A stretch of DNA of 64,000 bases from Spirosoma telluris (GTDB lineage: Bacteria; Bacteroidota; Bacteroidia; Cytophagales; Spirosomataceae), in assembly GCA_003259005.1 (NCBI GenBank), contig QLII01000001.1:5038501-5102500 (forward strand), read 5' to 3'. Made by a program: the position numbers and the translations under genes. The number at the start of each line of letters is the position of its first letter. Positions within the stretch are counted from its first letter, which is position 1. The notes under the pieces were generated by a model. That model did no database searches. It saw only the letters and a program-made list of their open reading frames with translations, and was not told where the DNA came from. Shown piece by piece: positions 45,777 to 55,963 of the stretch.

Positions 45777-47130
45777 TTAGCGACTGGCCACGGCGGCTTT
45801 CCGGGTACGAATTTTTTCAACCACCCATTTGCCTACCTTCTCTCCCTCTAGTTGCCCGTTATCCAAAGCTGCCCGGTAGTGAATACCGCCATAAAGACGA
45901 CTAATGGAGGCTTCGTCGGCAGCATTCCTGAACGATTTAAATGACCGGACACCATGTCCATATTTAAACTCCGTAGAGTCCGTAAAGGCAATGTTGTCTC
46001 CCATAAGCTCAGTTAAGACGGTAGCTGCAGCCGTCGATATAACGCTGTGGCCGCTTGGGTACTCCGGGAAAGGAGGAGTTTGCAAAAATGGCGTCCATTT
46101 AGGATCTATTGACTTGTTGATAACGGTTTCGGGCCGCACGGTTTTAGTCCGATATTTTTCATCCCAGCATGAAATAAACCCATCACTCAAGGCAAAGGAC
46201 GTAAGCGCATAGGCTTCAACCGTACGCATCATGTTCAGTTTTTTCTGTCGGGCAACTGTCTCCGCAATGGCCAGCCAGTGACCACCTGGCGTCATTTTTT
46301 TACTGGCATACATAACGTGGCCTGCTACGTTCATCACAAAAGCGTTGTCGTCCCAGAAATAGGCAATATCCTGTTTCTGTTTATCAAGGTTTTTGCCAAT
46401 CTGATACACCTCATCAAGTTGTTTTTCATAAGGACTCCCTTTGGCAAGGCTGTAGGGAACTGGGCGAGGAGGCATAAATTGATTACAGGTATCCATGGCC
46501 CAGCAACGTAATTTGTTCCACTGTGGCTCTGCAGCATCCATATAGGCGGGTGGCGTTGGTACCCAAGAGCCTTCTTCGTTGGTTACGGTATGTTTGAAGC
46601 CCCGAGTTTGCTTATAGCTATCCTTAGCGGCATAATCCAGTACGTGCTTAGCCACGGCCTCTCCATAAGCCATCGATCGTTCGTACACTTCATCAGGAAC
46701 GCCGTCTTTTTTATACTGTTCGTAGAAGGGCTTTTCAAATTCGTCGTAAAAATTGACCGAGAATGTGAGCGCCCGGGCAACGGTCAGAAAAGCGTGTGTA
46801 CTGGCCAGCGGGAAGCAATACTCTTTGCCGGCTTCGGGCTGCGGGCCGGTCTGAAACCGCTTTAGTTTGCCCCCAGCGACTCATACTGGCTATCGAAGGG
46901 ATAAGGGCTTCGTACCCAGCCAGGTTCGCATAGGAATAAATTCGGCTGGCTACAGGTGGCGAAAAGATGTCATGAATAACAACTTCGGTGAGTTTATTCA
47001 GTGCCGCGTTATAGTACTCAACGTTAGCGGCTTTAGCATTGTATTCTGCTGGGGTAGCAGGCTTGCGGCAACTGGCAAAGCTAACTATAACCAGCGCCAG
47101 AAGATAGCTAAGACGAAATGAAGTTTTCAT
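45777..47130 (-). CDS. Vanadium-dependent haloperoxidase / PAP2-like lipoprotein (two apparent 1-base deletions)
   Basis: The N-terminus is a lipoprotein signal (LVIVSFASC, Cys21). The C-terminal half carries the PAP2/haloperoxidase active site: PEYPSGHSVISTAAATVL and SRLYGGIHYRAALDNG with the Arg and His that bind vanadate or phosphate. The frame breaks at CCCCC 46870-46874 and GGG 46898-46900 (plus strand); adding one base at each yields 451 aa. Family members oxidise halides with peroxide, but without biochemistry a phosphatase role remains possible. It is the last gene of a SusC, SusD, CRTAC1, CRTAC1, haloperoxidase series and has its own candidate promoter. Confidence 0.82.
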
Positions 47131-47183
47131 ACGATTAAAGACAAGTTAGACTAACAGCGCCTTTCCGGGCTTGTTACTACTTA

Positions 47184-47191
47184 CAAAATTA
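47184..47191 (-). promoter_or_regulatory. Candidate -7 box of the haloperoxidase-like gene
   Basis: The minus strand reads TAATTTTG, an exact TAnnTTTG, 54 bases before the ATG at 47130. The same 8-mer recurs 23 bases further upstream (47207-47214). Confidence 0.4.
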
Positions 47192-47230
47192 AGGTAAAAT
47201 ACAGGGCAAAATTATGTTTACCAGTCTCAT

Positions 47231-50200
47231 TCATTTTAAAAGCAAGGGTTTAAACAGCTGTAAGCCAGCACCATTTCGGGCCACAACGATTACTAATCCC
47301 TGCGATGTCCGTATTGGCCGAATATCCCGAATTTCGCCATTCAGCAGGAAGCCACTATCTACCGGCGATAAATCCGTGAACGCGCCTTTTCCATCATTGC
47401 GCAAGACTAAGCCATAGCTGGCATCATAGCGTCCCTGATAGGTGCTAACCCCATAGAAATTACCACCTCCCAATACATCGAGGTCGCCATCCTGGTCAAA
47501 ATCAATAGCCTGGAGCGCAAACAATTTCGAAACCTGGGCCATCATGGGCAGCTCATGGACAATGAATTTTCCGTTCTGATTTTCCAGATAAACCGACGCA
47601 AACTGGTTAATGGTGAACTCATCGGCCCCTTTTAGCTCATCATCTTTCAACACTTCGTTTAAGGGTTTCCCGGCAAACGACACATAGTCGGTGAAGCGCT
47701 TGTTGATGATACTCGGTATCTGTTTCCCCAATTCATCCTTAAACGCCAGTGGATACCATTCGTTGTCTCCACCTGAACTGGTTCGATTATAGGCTATTGT
47801 CTGCTCAGAACTCTGGTTCTTATCGACATCTTTGACCCACATGCGCAATTGCGAATCGAGCGTTTTCCGAAACTTGGTATTGGTTCCCAGATTACCCGCC
47901 ATCAGGTCAATATCACCATCACGGTCAAAATCAGCCGCTATTATGCGTTGATAAAAACCGGACAAAGGTGTTTCATCGGTCGTAATGGATTTTATCTCCT
48001 CAAATTTGCCGTTATTGTTGGCGAAAATACGAATCGGCATCCAGTCGCCTGCCACAATCAAGTCAACATCTTTGTCGCCATCGTAATCGGCCCAAACCGC
48101 ATCTGTTACCATCCCTACTTTACGCAGACCTTCAGTGCGCTTCTCGGTCTGATCAGAGAAATGACCTTTCCCATCATTGATCAAGAGATACGAATTCGGC
48201 GACTTTCCATAACCGAACCCTACAACCCGGCCACCTACGAATAAATCGAGGTCACCATCCTGATCAATATCGTAAGGACGAACGCAGCTTTTGTTGTCAT
48301 ACATAGGCGGCAATGCATTGGCCAAACGGCTGAAATTACCGTGCCCATCATTCAGATAGAGACGGTCGAACTGCTCCGGCATTTTGTCATAGAACTCATT
48401 CCCACCTGATACAACGTATAAGTCCAGATCATTATCGCCATCGGCATCAAAGAAAGCGGCATCGACATCCTCGTAAGTCGAATCTTTAACAAAATCCGGC
48501 TGGATAGACGGTTTAAACTTCCCATCAGCCTGTTGGATCAGTAAGCTTCCGGCTTTCCACTTAGCCCCTCCAGCATACATATCTTCCAGCCCATCGCCAT
48601 TTACGTCGCCCACGGCCAAATGCGGCCCTTCTGTCGAAACCTGGAACGGCATGAGTGGCTCACGGACATAATCGAAATATTCTTTATTCTCCTGATGCTT
48701 GTACGGAATTGAATCAGCCGTGGTAACCTCGGCGAAGAGTGGGCGGGTAGCAGGTGTTGTGTACCGATAATTTGTGGCGTCAAGGTGGGCATCGGCTTGT
48801 TTCAGTGTCAGCGACTGATTGGTTTTCACCTTCGTACGAATTTCCATACGCTGGTTTGGCCAGATCACAATCAGCGAATCAATCACATCGCGCTTGCCCA
48901 GACCGAACAGTAATTCCGGCGCAACCGATGATTCGAAGCCCCGCGTTGGCATCAATTGCTGTACCTGAATACTATCTCCGCCGTATTTCACAATCACCTT
49001 CCCTCCTACCCCAAACGTATTGGGGGCATCGCCTTTCAGTTTAACCGTTAGGTGTTTATTGTCTGGAAAGATTGTGTTTGCGTCGTTCCGATACAGACCA
49101 GCGGGATCATCAATGTTGTTGGTAATCAGATCGAGGTCACCATCGTTATCCAGATCGGCATAAGCGGCCCCATTCGAATAATTGAGTGCCGTGAATCCCC
49201 AGGCAGCGGATTTGTCATCGAAACGCAGTGACGACGTGCCGCGATACATATAGTTATGCACCTTCCCTTCGGGCATCAATTTAATGGCCCGGTCATCGAG
49301 CGACTTCGATGTTTCCATCGCATACCGAAGCGAATCATCGGCAGCAAATTTTACATAATCGAGATTATTAGGTCGGTGAACAATACCATTCGAGATAAAC
49401 AGGTCTTTTATACCATCGTTGTCGTAGTCGGCCAGTAACGGCGACCAGCTCCAATCGGTAGCCGCTACCCCCGCCATAGCTCCAATGTCCATAAACTTCC
49501 TGCCGGACATATTGAGCTGGAGGCAGTTCCGGCTGTACTGGTTCATGTAGCCATAGGCCAGCTTATAGAGGTAGATATCCAACGGATCTTCCCCCAGCGA
49601 CGATTTTTCTACAGTTTCGTCCTCAGGATACATATCGAGCGTTACGACATCGGCAAAGCCATCGTTATTGACATCGGCCACGTCGTTCCCCATCGAAAAA
49701 CGGCTGGTATGCTGAAAGGCCTTCTTTACGCTCTCGGTGAAGCCACCCTTCTGGTTATTAATGTAGTAGTAGTCGTCCTCATGAAAATCGTTTGAGATGT
49801 AGAGGTCTTCCCAACCATCGTTATTCAAATCCGCCACCGAAATACCTAAACCATAGCCCATGGCAGCTCCGAAAATACCGGCCTTCTCACTCACGTTAAC
49901 GAAGCGGGGAGCAGAGGGCTTGGAGCTTGGAGTAGGGAGCGGGGAGCGAAGAGTGGTTGCTCCTTTTATTCCAGATTCCTTGCTCCCTGCGCCCTGCTCC
50001 ACGCTCATATTCTGAAACAGGTAGTCGCCTGATTCATTGTGGCGAAGATTGCGGGCCGTTACGCGGTCATAACTACGGGAGGTATGGACGGCATGGTTGA
50101 GCAAATAACAATCCAGATCACCATCATGATCGTAGTCAAAAAAAGCCGCCTGCGTGGAGAAACCTGTAAAATCAAGGCCATAATCGGCGGCTTTTTCGGT

Positions 50201-50664
50201 GAATGTGGCATCACCATTATTGATATAGAGTTCATTGGCCCTTCCAGCCCCCGGAAATTCCCTACGGCACAAACGTAAATATCCAGAAAACCATCACCAT
50301 TGACGTCGGCCATCGTAGAACCGGTTTGCCAATCTGAAAATCCGCCGACGCCCGCTTTCTCGGTGATGTCTTCGAATTTAAAATTGCCTTTATTGAGATA
50401 GAGTTTATTCTTTCCCTGATTGGAGACAAAGTATAAATCGGTCAGACCGTCGTTGTTAATATCCCCTGCCGAAACGCCACCCCCGTTATAGAAATAGAGG
50501 TAATCCAGAATGTTAACCTTTTCGGTTGGCACGAGATGGTTAACAAAACCAATGCCGGTCTGGGTAGAATCGAGGGTCTGAAAGAGTTGTTTCTCGGTGT
50601 TGAAGGAGTTGCAGCCAGCCAGTGTCAACAGGCCAGCAGCCAGAAAAAAAGCAATACGTTTCAT
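47231..50664 (-). CDS. CRTAC1-family FG-GAP/VCBS repeat lipoprotein A (one apparent 1-base deletion)
   Basis: The restored protein is 1144 aa. It begins MKRIAFFLAAGLLTLAGC with a lipobox Cys18. Many FG-GAP/VCBS repeats with calcium-type loops follow (INNDGLTDLYF, VNGDGFLDIYV, YDHDGDLDCYL), forming probable beta-propellers. An ASPIC/UnbV segment (LTVKLKGDAPNTFGVGGKV) lies near the middle, then more repeats. Such proteins sit on the outer membrane and occur beside SusC/SusD pairs. The frame breaks at CCCCC 50248-50252 (plus strand). A 96-bp inverted repeat is embedded in-frame at 49905-50000. It is a close paralogue of the next gene upstream. Confidence 0.88.
49905..50000. repeat. In-frame inverted repeat inside CRTAC1 gene A (family E)
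   Basis: CGGGGAGCAGAGGGCTTGGA and AGGGAGCGGGGAGC on the left face TGCTCCCTGCGCCCTGCTCC on the right. It encodes a Ser/Pro/Gly-rich stretch of about 32 residues between VEQGAG and RFVNVSEKAG. The paralogue at 50726-54150 has only about 13 residues at this point. Confidence 0.65.
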
Positions 50665-50670
50665 AAAGGG

Positions 50671-50745
50671 AATGAATAATGAGTAATGAATAATGGAAAA
50701 TGGTCTGAGTACCAAGACTCATTGTTCATTTTCCATTACTCATTA
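50671..50745. repeat. Inverted repeat between the two CRTAC1 genes (family A)
   Basis: AATGAGTAATG and GGAAAATG words on the left are complementary to CATTTTCCATTACTCATT on the right, with an additional AATAATG unit in the left arm. It encodes the last residues and stop (TGA at 50726-50728) of the upstream CRTAC1 gene. Confidence 0.7.
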
Positions 50746-53700
50746 AAAAGACCTGTGCCCGGTCGTTGTTTTTTGCCACAACAAGCTGACCTTGTGCCAG
50801 TTTCGCCATGCGCCGAACCTGGCCACGGACAAAGAAGCCAGACGCAGCCGGGTTGATTGATTCGTAAGCAATTGTACCATCATTGGCTTTGCCTCTATTA
50901 CGGAGTACGACTCCATAGCTGGCATCATAACGACCTAATTCGGGTAGTACATCGAGGAAGTTTCCCCCAGAACAATATCCATACGACCATCATGATCATA
51001 ATCGGTAAATATGGCCCGCAAACGGGCGACAGCTGGGCTGCCATCGGTAACGACTGAACAACTAACTTTAGGTTGCCTTTTCCACCGTCATTGCGCAGTA
51101 AAACCGTTTCTCCCATAAATGACTGCTTAACAACCGCTTGCTTTAACTGATCTTCATCCAGGATTTCATTGATTTTTTTGCCTGCGTAATCGCCAAACTT
51201 CACGAATTTTTTCTTGATCGTAGGCATTTCTTTCTGCAGATCATTTTTCAGTACCATCGGATATAATTCACCCGTTTCGTCAGCGCAATTTATAATCTGT
51301 TCAACTGTTCCGTTATGATCAAAATCACCCACGTAGATTTCAGCGGGAGTGGTCTGCGTGGCCCGAATGCGCGAGTTGAGACCCAGGTTCCCGACTATCA
51401 GATCCAGGTCACCGTCGCCATCAGCATCGCCCGCTGTTATGCAATTCCACCAGCCGTTCGTTTTCAACGGATCCCAAGCGCATCCTTGATCGCAAAATCG
51501 GGATTTTGAGTCAGTTTTCCCCGTTTGTTTTCAAATACCCGAATCGGTTCCCAATCACCAGCTACAATCAATTCAGGGTATTTATCCCCGTCAAGATCAG
51601 CCCAGGTTGCGGCTGTTACCATACCTAATTGATCGACATCGGCCAGGAAGCGTTTGGTGTAATTTTTGAAATTACCAGTGCCATCATTCGTGAGCAAATA
51701 GCTGGCGGGATTACGCCCATACTGGCCTGGAATCATCCGGGAGCCAACAAACAAATCAATATCACCATCCTGATCAAAATCAGCAGCCGCTACGCAGGAA
51801 CCACTGGCTTTCAGGTTAGGCAAGCCCGTTTCGGAACGTATGAATCCGCCCTTACCATCATTCAGATAAAGTCGATCCAACAACTCCTCCGCTTCGGCAC
51901 TAAACTCATTACTGCCCGAAAGAACGTACAAATCCAGATCTTTATCCCCATCAGCATCGAAGAACACAGCGTCGACTGCTTCAAGTGTTGTGTCCTGCTT
52001 CATACTCACAGGCGTTTTATCGGCAAAACGGCCTCCACCAGCTTGCTGAATAAACAGATGGCTCGACTGCCCGCTAGCACTACCAAAGTACACATCATCT
52101 AACCCGTCACCATTTACATCACCCGTTGCCAAGGCAGGGCCCTGGGTTGAGAGTTGCTGTTTCAGCAAAGCATCCCGGTTATAATCGACAAAGGGGCTTT
52201 CTTTATGCAGATAATTGAGGCCCGATGCCGCTGTGTTATCCTGGAAAATTGGCACCTGTTTGCTAACGTATGGCTTCCATATTTGGTTGGCATCTGCCCA
52301 GCGTAGCGTTAGCATCTGGTTTGCCTTAGGCTGACGTAGCGTTTGCATCTTATCGTCGGGCCAAATAACGATAAGGGAGTCAATTCTGGGCGAATCACCA
52401 AGGCCAAATACCATATTAAGATCGACAGACGACTCAAATCCCCGATTTGGCATTTGTTGTAATAATTGCATCTGGCCGGGTTGATGGACAAATACCCGTG
52501 CACCAATCGCATTCCGATTCAGACCGAGCCCTTCCAGCTTTACTTTCAGGTAGTTCGTCTTGTGCTTTTCACTCGATTGGTTCTGATAGATGGCAACCGG
52601 CGAATTCATATTATTGACGACTAAGTCCAGGTCGCCATCATTATCTAAATCCCCATAAGCGGCTCCATTCGAGAAGTCAGGCTCAGCAAGTCCCCAGTCA
52701 GCAGCTTTGTTGGTAAAATGCAGGCTACCATCGTTATGAAACGCGTAGTTCGGAATACCCTCAGAGGGGCTTTATCTAAAAATTCCTTGAAATTAAAAGC
52801 TCGCTGTCGGGCAATCTGGGCCATATTTTCGCCATCGGCCATGAAGTTGACGAAGTCCTGATCGGTTACATCTTTGGCAATCCCGTTCGCAACGAATATA
52901 TCTTTTTGCCCGTCGTTATCCATGTCGAAAATCAGGGCGCCCCAACTCCAGTCTGTCGCCTGAACGCCCGAAAAACGAGCGATATCACTAAACGTCGGCA
53001 GGCCATTGTTGCCCGGCTGATTCCCCTGATTCAGATGCAGCATATTCTGCATGTACTGGTAGTGAAAATCACGGCCAACCTTAATCTGCTCCAGATCGTG
53101 TCCTTCGTAACTGGAATTACGCTTTAATCGCCGGTCATTACCAGGCAGCATATCGGTAATAAAAATATCGAGCTTGCCGTCGTTGTTTACATCGGCGACA
53201 TCGGCTCCCATCGACGACAGACTTGTGTGCGGCATGGACTCTTTTATAGACTCCCGAAAGGTGCCATCGTGGTTGTTGATATAGAGATAATCCCGCTCGT
53301 AGAAATCGTTGGAGATATAAATATCCGGCCAGTTATCGTCGTTCACATCACCAATGGTGATACCCAATCCAAACCCAATCAAGCTACCATAGATACCCGC
53401 TTGTTCCGATACGTCAGTAAAAATGGTTGACGTCTTTGTCTGCCCTGCGGCCCGCTCCACCGCCATATTCCGAAATAACTTATGCCCACCCAACGAATCG
53501 CGTTGCGCCCGTAAGTTTGCATAGGCTAACTTTCCAACGGGCATGAAGCTGTTGTTGAGCAGGTACATATCCAGATCGCCATCGCGGTCGTAATCGAAAA
53601 AGGCAGCGTGCGTCGAATACCCTCGATCGGCTAAACCATATTCAACGGCCCGTTCGGTGAAAGTTGGGATGCCGTTGGCATCGTTGCCGTTATTAATGAA

Positions 53701-54150
53701 GAGTTCATTGGCGCGATCATCTCCGTCACGATTACCGGCATTGCAAACGTAGAGGTCCAGGCGTCCATCACCGTTTACATCGGCAAAGGTAGCCCCTGTG
53801 CTCCAGGCTCGTTTGCCGCCTACACCTGCTTTCGTTGTAACATCCTCAAACTGAATTTTCTCCCCAGGCTTTGTTCGATTCAGAAAGAGTTTGTTATCGC
53901 CCATGTTCGCGATCATCAGCACATCTGACAAGCCATCGTTATTTACATCGCCGATGGCAACGCCCCCGCCGTTATAAAAATTCCGGTAATTGAAGACATT
54001 GAAATCTTTATCGTCGGTAACGGTATTGATAAAGTTGACGTGCGTTTCGTCGGGCGACAATTTTTGAAACAGCGGGTCGGATGGTGTCTGCTGTTTTGAC
54101 TGACAACCGACAAATAAGCCGATAGCCAGAATGAGTAAGAGGATACGCAT
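50726..54150 (-). CDS. CRTAC1-family FG-GAP/VCBS repeat lipoprotein B (four apparent 1-base deletions)
   Basis: The protein starts MRILLLILAIGLFVGC, a lipoprotein signal with Cys16, then the same FG-GAP/VCBS repeats as its paralogue (VNNDGLSDVLM, VNGDGRLDLYV, YDRDGDLDMYL) and an ASPIC/UnbV segment (YLKVKLEGLGLNRNAIGARV). The frame breaks at GGGG 52766-52769, CCC 51473-51475, AAA 51020-51022 and CCCCC 50964-50968 (plus strand). With one base added at each, a single frame of 1142 aa results, almost equal to paralogue A (1144). Its end, LMSNGK, is encoded by an inverted repeat. It lies downstream of susD and has a candidate promoter. Confidence 0.88.
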
Positions 54151-54234
54151 TAGTACAAGTACATGAAAAACAAATCGTATTCGTAAAGAGAAAGGCAGGA
54201 AAATATAAAGACGATTTTAGTTTTTAAAGGACTA

Positions 54235-54242
54235 CAAAGATA
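54235..54242 (-). promoter_or_regulatory. Candidate -7 box of CRTAC1 gene B
   Basis: The minus strand reads TATCTTTG, an exact TAnnTTTG, 85 bases before the ATG at 54150 and downstream of the susD terminator. No -33 element at proper spacing was found. Confidence 0.45.
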
Positions 54243-54307
54243 ACGAATTATGAAGGTTGGTTAGGTATTTCTAACCAATTAATTGGCTTTTAATCAGCTA
54301 CTAAAAC

Positions 54308-54339
54308 AAAAGAGCAAGCCCAGATGAGCTTGCTCTTTT
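54308..54339 (-). terminator. susD terminator
   Basis: A perfect 12-bp stem (AAAAGAGCAAGC and complement) with an 8-base loop and flanking A/T runs lies 18 bases beyond the susD stop. Confidence 0.8.
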
Positions 54340-54357
54340 CACCTTATAAAGTACAGA

Positions 54358-55833
54358 TTAATAACCTGGATTTTGTTTTAGATTCGGGTTTAGCGACAAC
54401 TGATCCTTTGGAATTGGGAACAGTGTGCGGAAATCCTGTGAAGCAGGCTTCAGGCGCCATGCTTTTGTGAATTGACCAAAACGGATCAAATCCTGACGAC
54501 GGTGTTGCTCCCAGGCCAACTCACGGCCACGTTCAGCCAATAGTTCGTCCAGCGTAATGGTGGTATAATCTGGCATACCAGCCCGTTTACGAATAATGTT
54601 CAGGTCGGGCAGTGCAGCACCCGTATTACCTAAGCGGATATTGGCTTCAGCCCGCATCAGATATACGTCGGCTAAACGATAAATAACAAAATCATTATCC
54701 TGATCGGTGAACGTATTATTTTTCTGAATCTCGTATTTCTGACTGCGAGCGCCTGCTAACCGGCCATTGGCACCCGCATCAAAAACGAATTGTTCAACTT
54801 CGGGTCTGAATACCATCGGCAAAGCGTCATCCATCAGGGGTGTACCATCAGCTTTGTACTGTTGGCCAACGAGCCACTGCTTTTTCCGAAGATCTTTATC
54901 ATCAAATGAATTGTAGAACTCCGTTACCGTTGCCCAACCATTCCAGGGCGCTGTGCCCAGGTTATAGGTCAATTGGTTCAGGTAGTGAAGTGTTTTCATT
55001 TGTACGTTCATCCCACCCCGTTTTGATTTATCGAATGGGGTTGCCAGAATCGTTTCCTGAGAGTTCTGATTCTGCGTACTGAAGTTGCTGAGATAATCCC
55101 CGGAAATCTGGAATTTACCCGATGATATCAGATTTGTGCAACGGGTAATGCAATCAGCCCAACGAGGAGTACCTGTGTACACCTGCGCATTCAGGTACAA
55201 TTTGGCCAGAATCATATCGGCCACATATTTATTCATGCGGCCATAATAGGCACCACGAGGTTCAGCACTCAGATTCGGGTAGACTGCCAATAGTTCTTTC
55301 TCAACAAAAGCGAATACTTCTGCCCGTGTGTTTTGCTTCGGTGTAGCAGCAGTAACGGCATCTGAAATGATCACATTACCAAACAAATCCATTGCCTGGT
55401 AATGGAAGAACGCCCGCAACGCCCTTAACTCAGCCTTTGTATTAGCATCCGTAATGGTACCTAACTGCTGATTGATACTGGTAATGTTATTGTAGCACCA
55501 GGTCCAGGGCCCATTGAACTGGCCATTATCTGTAACAGGGTCCCAGGTATGTTGGTATAACCGTTTCCAGTTATCACTGTCTTTCCAGTCACCACCCCGA
55601 GTTGGAACAATCTGCTCGTCTGTGGTCGTGTTCAGGTTGGACATGTTTCCGTAATAGTCACCCAGACCATTATAGAGTGGCCCAATCAAAGCAGCCTGCT
55701 GCCCGGCTGTACTACCAAAGGTACCGCTGGTTGGGATAACGTCATAGGTGGTTTCGGTCAGATCGGTACAAGCCTGGCTTGCCAGCACCAGTACCGAGCA
55801 GCCCAGAAGCAATTTTATATTTATTTGTTTCAT
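54358..55833 (-). CDS. RagB/SusD-family nutrient-uptake outer-membrane lipoprotein
   Basis: The 491-aa protein has a lipoprotein signal (VLVLASQAC, Cys22) and SusD traits: an N-terminal SusD-like domain (TFGSTAGQQAALIGPLYNGL, LRALRAFFHYQAMDLFGNVI) with TPR-like helices, and a C-terminal SusD domain (FVIYRLADVYLMRAEANIRLG, LDELLAERGRELAWEQHRRQ DLIRFG). It caps the TonB-dependent SusC channel encoded upstream and binds the ligand at the cell surface. The glycan or other substrate cannot be predicted. A hairpin separates it from susC. The frame is intact. Confidence 0.92.
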   Translation of the reverse strand: MKQINIKLLLGCSVLVLASQACTDLTETTYDVIPTSGTFGSTAGQQAALIGPLYNGLGDYYGNMSNLNTTTDEQIVPTRGGDWKDSDNWKRLYQHTWDPVTDNGQFNGPWTWCYNNITSINQQLGTITDANTKAELRALRAFFHYQAMDLFGNVIISDAVTAATPKQNTRAEVFAFVEKELLAVYPNLSAEPRGAYYGRMNKYVADMILAKLYLNAQVYTGTPRWADCITRCTNLISSGKFQISGDYLSNFSTQNQNSQETILATPFDKSKRGGMNVQMKTLHYLNQLTYNLGTAPWNGWATVTEFYNSFDDKDLRKKQWLVGQQYKADGTPLMDDALPMVFRPEVEQFVFDAGANGRLAGARSQKYEIQKNNTFTDQDNDFVIYRLADVYLMRAEANIRLGNTGAALPDLNIIRKRAGMPDYTTITLDELLAERGRELAWEQHRRQDLIRFGQFTKAWRLKPASQDFRTLFPIPKDQLSLNPNLKQNPGY

Positions 55834-55909
55834 AGAAGTTTTTGATAATTAACCCGTTACAGCGTTTACTTTTCAATGAATCATGTACGCTGTGTTAACT
55901 AAAAAAGTT

Positions 55910-55952
55910 TTCACAAACCGAATATTTTTTTGTACTATATTCGGTTTGTGAA
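55910..55952 (-). terminator. Intercistronic hairpin between susC and susD
   Basis: A perfect 16-bp stem (TTCACAAACCGAATAT and complement) with an 11-base loop is followed on the minus strand by AACTTTTTT. It lies 12 bases after the susC stop and resembles an intrinsic terminator, so it may reduce susD expression relative to susC or protect the susC mRNA. Confidence 0.7.
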
Positions 55953-55963
55953 TCAAAACCAGT

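Noticed and set aside
50743..50928. Open frame of 61 codons between the two CRTAC1 genes
   Set aside because: It is an out-of-frame reading of the end of CRTAC1 gene B. The repaired frame through this region matches the paralogue (DASYGVVLRN).
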